13,401 bases of DNA, from positions 1 through 13,401 of the forward strand of contig DIKC01000152.1 in the NCBI GenBank assembly GCA_002421565.1, in the 5' to 3' direction. The DNA comes from Desulfobulbaceae bacterium UBA5628. GTDB taxonomy: Bacteria; Desulfobacterota; Desulfobulbia; Desulfobulbales; Desulfurivibrionaceae. Positions 6,025-12,676 of this stretch are shown here, piece after piece. The notes below the pieces were generated by a model, which did not search any database, was not told the origin of the DNA, and saw only the letters and a program-made list of their open reading frames with translations. The position numbers and the translations under genes were made by a program. Numbering within the stretch: the stretch's first letter is position 1; the number at the start of each line of letters is the position of its first letter.

Positions 6025-6558
6025 TCAAGGCAGAACCTGCCGCCGGGACACCTGGGTAATCGTGCCGTTTTCGAGATCGACCCGAAAAAAACGATCATGG
6101 CCGAGTCTGCCGCCGGCCATGCCGCGTGGCGGCGGGGGATTCGGGGTTCCGTCCAGGGCCGGACTTTCCTGGCTGGTGGGGACCATGACCGTCACCCGTC
6201 GAAGCGGATCATCGCTTCGCTCGTGCAGATATTGTTGATAATCGTCGTTGGCATTTCTACTGGCCCGGCCTTCCGGGGTTTTAGACCAACTTGCGAAGGT
6301 CATGATCTCTTTCCCGGCGGTCTGGATAAAGGTGTAAGGCCCCGGACTCCATTGCGGCCCCTGACGCAGCCAGAAAGCGCCTTTTGCACAAAGCTCCAGG
6401 CGTTCTCCGGCGGAAGAGGTCTGGAGCACCAGCACCGAATTGTCGACCACCCGTTTGCCGTCCGCAAAGAGATACAGGGCGTCATTGGCAAAGATGGCGG
6501 CCCAGGTGGGTGCGGCCGTCAGGCTGAAAAGAACGATCAGCAGGCGAACGATTCTCAT
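6025..6558 (-). CDS. Exported protein of unknown function (has a relic paralogue at 5186)
   Basis: A 177-residue protein. MRIVRLLIVLFSLTAAPTWA is a clear signal peptide cut before AIFAND. The ATG at 6558 follows AAGGAG with good spacing and gives that signal; in-frame codons further upstream lie inside the ankyrin gene and are not used. The mature protein begins with strands (LYLFADGKRVVDNSVLVLQT). It then has a charged middle (ASRNANDDYQQYLHERSDD), a proline-rich loop (TPNPPPPRG) and a C-terminus RFFRVDLENGTITQVSRRQV. The same C-terminus survives in the relic at 5186, so the family was once duplicated here. It follows the tagged ankyrin gene by 16 bases and does not itself carry KGRVLD. Function unknown. 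Confidence 0.87.
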   Translation of the reverse strand: MRIVRLLIVLFSLTAAPTWAAIFANDALYLFADGKRVVDNSVLVLQTSSAGERLELCAKGAFWLRQGPQWSPGPYTFIQTAGKEIMTFASWSKTPEGRASRNANDDYQQYLHERSDDPLRRVTVMVPTSQESPALDGTPNPPPPRGMAGGRLGHDRFFRVDLENGTITQVSRRQVLP

Positions 6559-6574
6559 AACTCTCCTTTTCTTC

Positions 6575-6595
6575 CTAATCCAGCACCCGGCCCTT
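6575..6595 (-). repeat. KGRVLD tail coding repeat, copy 1
   Basis: AAG GGC CGG GTG CTG GAT TAG, followed by an AG-rich spacer and AAGGAG for the next gene. The same peptide ends the genes at 7449, 8220 and 10620, with differing codons. Confidence 0.85.
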
Positions 6596-7432
6596 GGGCT
6601 TGGGAGTGTGCCGACCTTCTTTCGGTGAAGCGGCGGTTGCCCCCTTGAGCAAGGCGGTGATTTCTTGCTGGATCGCCAGACGTTGCGTATCGTCGGCCAA
6701 TTCGGACTCCATCCGCAGGGAGACCTCATAAGCACTGCCGTATTTGGGCGAAACGACATGCGGATCAGCGCCCCCCTCGGCAATCAGCCATTGCACCATC
6801 TCCATGTGGGTGCGGTCTCCGGCCTTGCGCCACTCTCCGGCCGCCGCCGCATAGTGCAGGGGCGTCACTCCGAAGCGGCTGGCGGCATTGATGTTTGCCC
6901 CCGCGGCGAAAAGCTGTTTCGCCGTTGCCAGATGGCCGCGTTCGCAGGCGTTCATCAGCGGGGTGACCGCCTCGTTGTCAGCGGCGTCCATGGTCGCCCC
7001 CGCCGCAAGCAGCAGGCGGATATGGCCGGTGTTGTTTGCCAGCGCGGCAAGGTGAAGGGCGGCTCTTCCGCCATTATCAACGCCATTGACCTCGGCGCCT
7101 CGCTCGATCAGCAGCCGCAACAGTTCATCCGGCGCTTCCCGGCTCGCGGCCCGATGGAGGGGGGTGGCCCCGAACTCATCACGACTGTTCACCCCGGCGC
7201 CGCTCTCGATCAAGCGCCGGGCCTCATTGAAATCCCGCACCAGCAAGGCATCGTGCAGGGCGCGATCGAGCGCGGTATTTTCGATATTCTCGATTGACCG
7301 CAACTCCTTGGCAAGTCTTTGGCTTTTCTCCAGTTCCAATCGCAATTGCTCCAGAGGGGACTGCGCCCCGACCGTTGTAGCTGCCAGCACCAACCAAGTA
7401 ACGCCAAACAAGCATGTTGCGCTATTCTTCAT
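6575..7432 (-). CDS. Exported ankyrin-repeat protein with C-terminal KGRVLD tag
   Basis: A 285-residue protein. MKNSATCLFGVTWLVLAATT followed by VGA|QS is a signal peptide. Residues 26-50 are a charged helix, possibly a short coiled coil. Residues 55-228 are about five ankyrin repeats (GATPLHRAASREAPDELLRL, GRAALHLAALANN, AVTPLMNACERGH, GVTPLHYAAAAGE). A helical cap to about 263 is followed by a basic, proline-containing linker that ends TPKPKGRVLD. The start at 7432 follows GGGAG. It should act outside the cytoplasm as a protein-binding scaffold. It is the last gene of the tagged block, 16 bases after the DUF1566 gene and 17 bases before the 6025 gene. The tail is shared with three unrelated upstream neighbours. 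Confidence 0.93.
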   Translation of the reverse strand: MKNSATCLFGVTWLVLAATTVGAQSPLEQLRLELEKSQRLAKELRSIENIENTALDRALHDALLVRDFNEARRLIESGAGVNSRDEFGATPLHRAASREAPDELLRLLIERGAEVNGVDNGGRAALHLAALANNTGHIRLLLAAGATMDAADNEAVTPLMNACERGHLATAKQLFAAGANINAASRFGVTPLHYAAAAGEWRKAGDRTHMEMVQWLIAEGGADPHVVSPKYGSAYEVSLRMESELADDTQRLAIQQEITALLKGATAASPKEGRHTPKPKGRVLD

Positions 7433-7448
7433 GAGTCTCCCTTTTCGC

Positions 7449-7469
7449 TTAATCCAGGATACGACCCTT
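7449..7469 (-). repeat. KGRILD tail coding repeat, copy 2
   Basis: AAG GGT CGT ATC CTG GAT TAA: same peptide pattern as copy 1 but with changed third bases, Val to Ile, and a different stop codon. It is followed by AGCGAAAAGGGAG, the ribosome binding site of the ankyrin gene. Confidence 0.85.
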
Positions 7470-8156
7470 GGGCAGGGGGGCCGTCTGCTCGGGCGCCACC
7501 GGAACGGGCCGGAATGGCAGTGACTCCGGGGCGGACGGGGCCGGGGCCGCCGGGGTTTCGGAAAAGGCCCGCACGCAACGAACACGATATTTGGGCCACT
7601 TGTTGCCGAAGAGTTGGTCGCCGGTAGTGAAATTATGATGCCAGGCGTAACCTTTAGTGGTTTCCGATGAGCTCCAATACTCGCCGAGGCCCAATCCGCC
7701 GATGCCTTGTTTGTACAAATGAAGATATATGGCATTCAACTCATCGCGCGACGGCAGAAACCAGTCATCTTTGCCACCTCCGCGATAGTCGGCGCACATG
7801 CGCGCGGCTGTATCGGGCTCATCACATTCCTCCAGAATTGCCCGGGTATTCCTCATGCCGGTTCCAAGGGCCGTATATCTGGCTCCGGGAATTGATTTTC
7901 CGTTACACCCCCATGGCATCAACCCCTGATGACGCCAACTCAAAGGGGTTTGATCCTCCGCCGCCGCTTCCAGATACCTCCAGCCGCCGGCATCACTACC
8001 TTTGTCGTGGATGATCCAACCGCCGGTCGGCCCCCTATCGCCAATCACGTAGGGACCATGGCTCCTGACAACGATGGGTACAACGGTTGGCGAGCCACAA
8101 GCACTCAAAAAAAACAGGCACCCCAACATAAGCACTGAAATGACACTTTTTTGCAT
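7449..8156 (-). CDS. DUF1566-domain lipoprotein with C-terminal KGRILD tag
   Basis: A 235-residue protein. MQKSVISVLMLGCLFFLSAC is a classical lipoprotein signal with lipobox LSAC and lipidated Cys20. Residues 36-198 are a DUF1566 (Lcl C-terminal type) domain: GDRGPTGGWIIHDKG, GGWRYLEAA, DDWFLPSRDELNAIYLHL (131-148), EYWSSSE (159-165) and RVRCVRAF (191-198). That domain is common in bacterial surface proteins; its ligand is usually unknown. A proline- and alanine-rich linker of about 30 residues follows and ends LPKGRILD. The chosen ATG at 8156 follows AAGGAGG and starts the lipoprotein signal. An in-frame ATG at 8198 also has a ribosome binding site (AAAAGGAG) and would add 14 residues. It would then be tethered by lipid at one end and tagged at the other. 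Confidence 0.93.
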   Translation of the reverse strand: MQKSVISVLMLGCLFFLSACGSPTVVPIVVRSHGPYVIGDRGPTGGWIIHDKGSDAGGWRYLEAAAEDQTPLSWRHQGLMPWGCNGKSIPGARYTALGTGMRNTRAILEECDEPDTAARMCADYRGGGKDDWFLPSRDELNAIYLHLYKQGIGGLGLGEYWSSSETTKGYAWHHNFTTGDQLFGNKWPKYRVRCVRAFSETPAAPAPSAPESLPFRPVPVAPEQTAPLPKGRILD

Positions 8157-8219
8157 ACAATCCTCCTTAGAATATGTCCAGCTGCTATCATGACCCATTG
8201 GGGCGCTCCTTTTCGCTCT

Positions 8220-8357
8220 CTAATCCAGAACCCGGCCCTTGGGCTGGGGTGTTCCTTTGGCGGGCGTCGCCGGAGCGGATGAAGGCGGTGCTTTTTCAAG
8301 CCTGGGCGGCGTGCCGCTTGCTTCTACCAGTTTGCCGCTTAAATCGGGATAGGGCTG
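8220..8357 (-). repeat. Extended proline-rich tail repeat, copy 3
   Basis: Codes for the last 45 residues, from QPYPDLSGK to KGRVLD. It is homologous to 10620-10760, with about 35 identical residues and one 1-codon indel. A 30-base part (8250-8279) differs from 10650-10679 by a single base. Confidence 0.85.
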
Positions 8358-10592
8358 GGGCGGGATGGACAAGGCTTCCGGCTTTTTAAGTTTGGAAACA
8401 TCCCGCTTAAGAAGGTACGCCAGCTTATTCAGGTCGCTGTAGAGCAGGGACCAGTAAGATTTGATCTTCCAGTTGTTGATCGAGTTTACCACTGCCGGAT
8501 AGTCGTCATGGAGCAACCCCCCCTGGTTAAGAATATGCTCGTAGGCGCCGGCCGGGGACTGTTTGGCGGCAATGTGCAGCGCCTCCAGGGCCACGGCATT
8601 CTTCAGGAGTTGATCCCAGGGAACTGCGTCGGGATAGTGGCTCTGCAATGAGCGTATGCGTTGAGCGGCCGCCAGCGCCAAATCGGGATGGCCGGCATTA
8701 ACGGCGAACAGGCCGTAGTCCCGAAGCCGCTCCACGGCCTTGACGACCCTCTTTCCCCGATCTCCCGTCGAGTTCTTCAAAAGCTCGTCGTATTGGGCCA
8801 GCAGGAGTTCGCCGATGTAGCGCAGCGGGACATTTTTGTCCACCAGTTCGGCATAGAAACCGGTGTCGTTCAGTCGGTCAGCCGCCGGGTAGATCGCCAT
8901 GGCTTCCCGCGCCTTGACAGCTCCCGCCTGGTGGAAACCGGCCTGCAGCAGTTCACGTCCAGCTTCAAGCACTGTCATGGCCCGCACCACCGTTTCCGAG
9001 GCCGGGCTCATGGCAATGATCCGATCTTCGTTGAAGATAAGCCAGCTTTGGGCGGCGGCAACATACAGGACATTACGTTTAAGCAAGTCAAGAGTTGGCC
9101 CATCCTGCAGAAACAGCGCCTTATCGCCATCCAGGACGTATTCTTCGAAACTATTCGTAAAAAATCTGCCGGCCGGGCCGTAGGAGATTCCAATGGTCAA
9201 TGGCATGTTCGTTTTTTCCCACTGGCGAGAGCGAAGATCGTAAACCCTGGTTTTATATTCCTTTTCATCGATATCTCTATCGAGATAGGTCAAAACCAGC
9301 CGGTATCCGTCAGGATCGATACCCGCCAGACTATAGTCCTCGATTTGCGTGGACTGCATCTTGTCATTGTAAATCCGCAGAAATCGATCGTGTTTATCAT
9401 CTCTACTGATGAAATACGACACGACCAGATTGCCATCAGCGGCAAAGGACATAGTACTGACGATGGCTTCCTGGGGAAGAGTTGTTTTGCCGCGCTGCGT
9501 TCCCTGCTTGACCGAATAGGTAGTCAGGTTATTGGCTTCCTGGTAGGAGTTCTCTTGAACAGCCAGCGTTTCATTGCCCCGGCTGATGGCGATGTGACGT
9601 GCGGCTAAGTCATGCTTGATCTTGCGCAGGGTGCGGTTTGTGTCCAAGTCAACCAAGACAACGGCATCGTCCTTTGAGTCCTCATAGGCCAAGAGCGTGC
9701 CGTCCGGCGATATAGCGACGGTAAAGGGCCGCTCGGACTTGCGTAGAAAGCGGAAGGGATGCTTGACGAAAGTTCCCCTTGCGGAATTATATTCCCAAAG
9801 GCTCATCCCCACGAAATTTTCCGGCTCGCCTTTTTTCGTTAAGGGCAACACCACGCGCTTGCCATCACCGCTTGCAACAACGTCGAAATAGCCATTATTT
9901 TTCAATTCCAGGGAATGTGCCTGGAGGTGTTCCTCGTAGGAAACCGGCCCGTCATCGTCGAGGGCATCGTAGTTGAAATGCTCTGCCGCCTGCTTCCGGG
10001 CATGCTCATTGCCCTGCAGGGCCGAGGCCCGCAGCCACTTCAGTGCTTCGCCTTCATCCTTCGCCACCCCCCGGCCGTTCAGATACATCCAGCCCAGCAG
10101 GTACTGCCCCCGCGCGAGGTTCTGATCAGCCGCCAGCCTAATCCACTTCAACGCTTCCGCGTCATCCTTGCCGATCAAGATGGCGCCCAAGCTGGCCTGC
10201 GCCTCGGCATCTCCCTGGTCAGCGGCCCTGCGAAGCCACTTCGTCGCCTCTTTTTCATCTTTGGCGACTCCCTCGCCGCGATAATACATCAAGCCCAGCC
10301 GCCACTGGCTTGCGGCATGGCCCTGGTCGGCGGCCCGGCGGAACCATTTCGCCGCCTCTTTTTCATCCTTAGAGACCCCCTGGCCCTCCTGATAGATTTC
10401 GCCGAGCTTGTACTGCTCCTCGGCTCCTCCCTGCTTGGCGGCCCTGATATATTCGGCAATGTCAGGGGATTCGTCCGCCACCGCCCCGGCTTCCCGGGCC
10501 ATCTGACCTTCCGCGGAAACCACTAACGGCAGCGAGAGTAATAAAACCGTTAAAAGAAAGCCAAGCCGCAACCAGAATTTTTCATGCTTCAT
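8220..10592 (-). CDS. Exported Sel1-repeat plus beta-propeller-like protein with C-terminal KGRVLD tag
   Basis: A 790-residue protein. Residues 1-27 are a signal peptide (cut near VSA|EGQ). Residues 56-194 hold four Sel1-like repeats (YKLGEIYQEGQGV, WRLGLMYYRGEGV, ASLGAILIGKDD, YLLGWMYLNGRGV). The third is shortened to 31 residues and lacks the GxGV loop. Residues about 225-535 are strand-rich WD40-like blades (FTVAISPDGTLLAYEDS, MSFAADGNLVVSYF). Residues about 535-735 are a helical module homologous to the C-terminal part of the 10620 protein. A proline/alanine-rich tail follows and ends TPQPKGRVLD. Sel1 and propeller domains both mediate protein contacts, so this is probably a large periplasmic or surface scaffold. 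The ATG at 10592 follows GGAG. It lies 27 bases after the 10620 gene, its paralogue; unlike that one it has no PDZ domain. Confidence 0.92.
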   Translation of the reverse strand: MKHEKFWLRLGFLLTVLLLSLPLVVSAEGQMAREAGAVADESPDIAEYIRAAKQGGAEEQYKLGEIYQEGQGVSKDEKEAAKWFRRAADQGHAASQWRLGLMYYRGEGVAKDEKEATKWLRRAADQGDAEAQASLGAILIGKDDAEALKWIRLAADQNLARGQYLLGWMYLNGRGVAKDEGEALKWLRASALQGNEHARKQAAEHFNYDALDDDGPVSYEEHLQAHSLELKNNGYFDVVASGDGKRVVLPLTKKGEPENFVGMSLWEYNSARGTFVKHPFRFLRKSERPFTVAISPDGTLLAYEDSKDDAVVLVDLDTNRTLRKIKHDLAARHIAISRGNETLAVQENSYQEANNLTTYSVKQGTQRGKTTLPQEAIVSTMSFAADGNLVVSYFISRDDKHDRFLRIYNDKMQSTQIEDYSLAGIDPDGYRLVLTYLDRDIDEKEYKTRVYDLRSRQWEKTNMPLTIGISYGPAGRFFTNSFEEYVLDGDKALFLQDGPTLDLLKRNVLYVAAAQSWLIFNEDRIIAMSPASETVVRAMTVLEAGRELLQAGFHQAGAVKAREAMAIYPAADRLNDTGFYAELVDKNVPLRYIGELLLAQYDELLKNSTGDRGKRVVKAVERLRDYGLFAVNAGHPDLALAAAQRIRSLQSHYPDAVPWDQLLKNAVALEALHIAAKQSPAGAYEHILNQGGLLHDDYPAVVNSINNWKIKSYWSLLYSDLNKLAYLLKRDVSKLKKPEALSIPPQPYPDLSGKLVEASGTPPRLEKAPPSSAPATPAKGTPQPKGRVLD

Positions 10593-10619
10593 TATCCGCG
10601 CTCCTTTTCTTTGTAATCC

Positions 10620-10760
10620 CTAATCCAGGACCCGGCCTTTTGACTGGGATGTTCCTTTGGCGGGCGTTGCCGGAGCGGACGCGGGCGGCGCTTTTTCGAG
10701 CGTGGGCGTCACCGGGCCGCTCGGTTCTACCATTTTGCCGCTCAGATCGGAGTAGGGCTG
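10620..10760 (-). repeat. Extended proline-rich tail repeat, copy 4
   Basis: Codes for the last 46 residues, from QPYSDLSGK to KGRVLD. It is the upstream partner of the copy at 8220-8357. The six tag codons use AAA, GGC, CGG, GTC, CTG and GAT, with changes from the other copies mostly at third positions. Confidence 0.85.
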
Positions 10761-12665
10761 GGCCGCGAATTGCCGCGCCCGGGGGGTGGGCAGCTTGGCT
10801 TCATCCATTTCCAGGAGATAGGCCAGTTTCTTCCGGTCGGCATAAAGCGGCGCCCAGTAATCTGGGAACCATGTGAGGTGGTTTGCCCAAGATTTACTAT
10901 CTGCATGGGTCAGCCCGCCCTGCTCGAAAAGATATTCGTAAGCCTGGTCGACGCTGCCCTGGTGAGCCTTAAGAAGGGCTTCCAGGGCAACGGCTGCTTT
11001 AATCGATAACTTCCAGTTAAGAGAAAGGGGGTATTGCTGGCTCAGGCCCCTTATCTCTTGAGCCGCCGCCTGGGCGAGTTCCGGATGCCCCGCGTGGATT
11101 GCGAACACGCCGTAGTACATAAGACGCTTGACGGCGTAATAGAGGTTGTAATTATCAACAAAACCGGCAACGGTATTCATCGTAAGCATTACTTCCTTGC
11201 CGTCACGCAGAACCGCCATGGCGATGGCACTGCCGACAGGAATGTCCCGCGTTGAGAGATCATCAGAATTGACCACTTTATTCCCGTTTACGGCCTTGAT
11301 GACATCGCCCACCCGCAGGCCCGCCTGGGCCGCCGGCCCTGCGTCATTAACCGAGTTTACGGTCAAGCCCTCCTCTTTCTTTTCGTAGCCGTAACCTACC
11401 ACTGACCGTTTATCCGCTTGCAGCAATTTCTGCTGATGCATGAGAAGCAGCTCTCCAACGTACCGCAGGGGCAGACCTCTCTCATAAAGGTCGATAAAGA
11501 ATTCTTCCGGCTTTAGTCCGGCAGCCAGCGGGAAAAGGGAGATGGCCTCCCGGAATTTACCGATGCCCGGGGCATAAAAACCAGCGGAGAGCATCTTTTC
11601 CCCCTCGGCCAGATTAAGCGCCGCCTGCACCATCTCGGGGGTGGCCGTCTTGAGGGTGATCACCCCGCCGTTCCAGAAACCGTACCAGGTATCGGCCGGC
11701 GTGACATAGGTCACTTCTAAACCTTCTTTTCGGGAAAAATTCTTGCTCTGGACCGGGAGCGCCCGCCCGTCTTTGATGATGTATTCGTCATAAGAGTCGA
11801 ACCCAACCGTCAGCACTTTGTTATGAGGAGCAAAAACAAAGGAGCCTCCCATGTCGTCAGGGAGATCGATCTCTTTCCAGGTGGAGGTATCGAGGATTTT
11901 ATGAGTGAAGGTGGGGTGTCTTATCGTATAGGTAAAAAAAGAACCGTCAGAGCTGAAATAGCCATAATCCGCATCAAACTCTTTCAAGGGCCGACGGCTT
12001 CCGAGATCATAAATAAGATGCTTAGAAGACCTATCTTCTTCTTCGCGCTTGACCACCTCTGAAGATATAAATCTGCCTGTCGGGTCAAATTCCACACCTA
12101 GACATATTGCGTCCGACGCTAGTTTCAGAGTGGCATTTTTTTCTCCTGTTTTGATTGCAATTAAATCAACTTCACATCCACCACCACGACCGACCATGAT
12201 GGTCTGATTGTCCGGACTGATATCATCCGCGGAGCGGGTAACCGGCAAGGAGTTGACAACTCGCCCTTGGTCCAAATCAAAAACAATTTCCTGCACCACC
12301 CGGTCCGATGATCTGGAACGAATATTATAAAACACGATACTTCCATCCCGAGAGAGTTGAAGGGGACCTCTGATCCGATCATCGCCAAGCGGCGGGAGTG
12401 CAACCGGTTTCCGGAGGAAGGTGGCGCGGTTATCGTCGTATTTCCATACCTCGTCCAGGAAGTCATCGCCATCACCCAAACTGGTGGTAACCATGGTGCG
12501 GCCATCCGCGCTGAACTGGAAAAGATGCCGGTTACCGGCGAAATACCCGCTCTCCGCCAGGGATTCATAGCTGACATCCGTCCGGGCCTCCTCCGCCCCG
12601 GCCGGATTGCCGAGCAAAAGAAGGCCCATCGCCGCAATGGAAAACCAAAACTTTATCCGCATCAT
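10620..12665 (-). CDS. Exported beta-propeller-like protein with PDZ domain and C-terminal KGRVLD tag
   Basis: A 681-residue protein. The start is ATG at 12665 (or 12662), 5-8 bases after GGAGG; the GTG at 12671 overlaps that site and is less likely. Residues 1-24 are a signal peptide (GNPAGA|EEA). Residues about 35-340 are WD40-like strands (LFQFSADGRTMVTT, PLQLSRDGSIVFYN, VEFDPTGRFISSE). Residues about 345-412 start the helical module shared with the 8220 protein. Residues about 415-500 are a PDZ domain (GLTVNSVNDAGPAAQAGLRV, GDVIKAVNGNKV) inserted in that module, which resumes to about 625 (AVKRLMYYGVFAIHAGHPEL). The end is a proline-rich tail finishing SQSKGRVLD. No protease domain is seen, so the PDZ domain probably binds peptides or partner proteins. 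It follows the 12677 gene by 11 bases. Confidence 0.92.
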   Translation of the reverse strand: MMRIKFWFSIAAMGLLLLGNPAGAEEARTDVSYESLAESGYFAGNRHLFQFSADGRTMVTTSLGDGDDFLDEVWKYDDNRATFLRKPVALPPLGDDRIRGPLQLSRDGSIVFYNIRSRSSDRVVQEIVFDLDQGRVVNSLPVTRSADDISPDNQTIMVGRGGGCEVDLIAIKTGEKNATLKLASDAICLGVEFDPTGRFISSEVVKREEEDRSSKHLIYDLGSRRPLKEFDADYGYFSSDGSFFTYTIRHPTFTHKILDTSTWKEIDLPDDMGGSFVFAPHNKVLTVGFDSYDEYIIKDGRALPVQSKNFSRKEGLEVTYVTPADTWYGFWNGGVITLKTATPEMVQAALNLAEGEKMLSAGFYAPGIGKFREAISLFPLAAGLKPEEFFIDLYERGLPLRYVGELLLMHQQKLLQADKRSVVGYGYEKKEEGLTVNSVNDAGPAAQAGLRVGDVIKAVNGNKVVNSDDLSTRDIPVGSAIAMAVLRDGKEVMLTMNTVAGFVDNYNLYYAVKRLMYYGVFAIHAGHPELAQAAAQEIRGLSQQYPLSLNWKLSIKAAVALEALLKAHQGSVDQAYEYLFEQGGLTHADSKSWANHLTWFPDYWAPLYADRKKLAYLLEMDEAKLPTPRARQFAAQPYSDLSGKMVEPSGPVTPTLEKAPPASAPATPAKGTSQSKGRVLD

Positions 12666-12676
12666 TTTCACCTCCG

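Noticed and set aside
8156..8198. Upstream ATG at 8198 as the start of the DUF1566 lipoprotein
   Set aside because: It has a ribosome binding site but would place 14 polar residues before a perfect lipoprotein signal; the ATG at 8156 with AAGGAGG is better. Not fully excluded.
8661..9608. Long open frame on the plus strand opposite the Sel1-propeller gene (also others at 753-1499, 5986-6648, 6665-7297 and 9915-10526)
   Set aside because: These are antisense to well-supported genes with recognised domains, have no domain or signal features of their own and no ribosome binding sites. They arise from GC-rich codon use.
6558..10640. Integron-type attC sites as an explanation for the repeated gene ends
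   Set aside because: The conserved part is coding tail plus ribosome binding site, not an imperfect palindrome with core sites, and no integrase gene is present.
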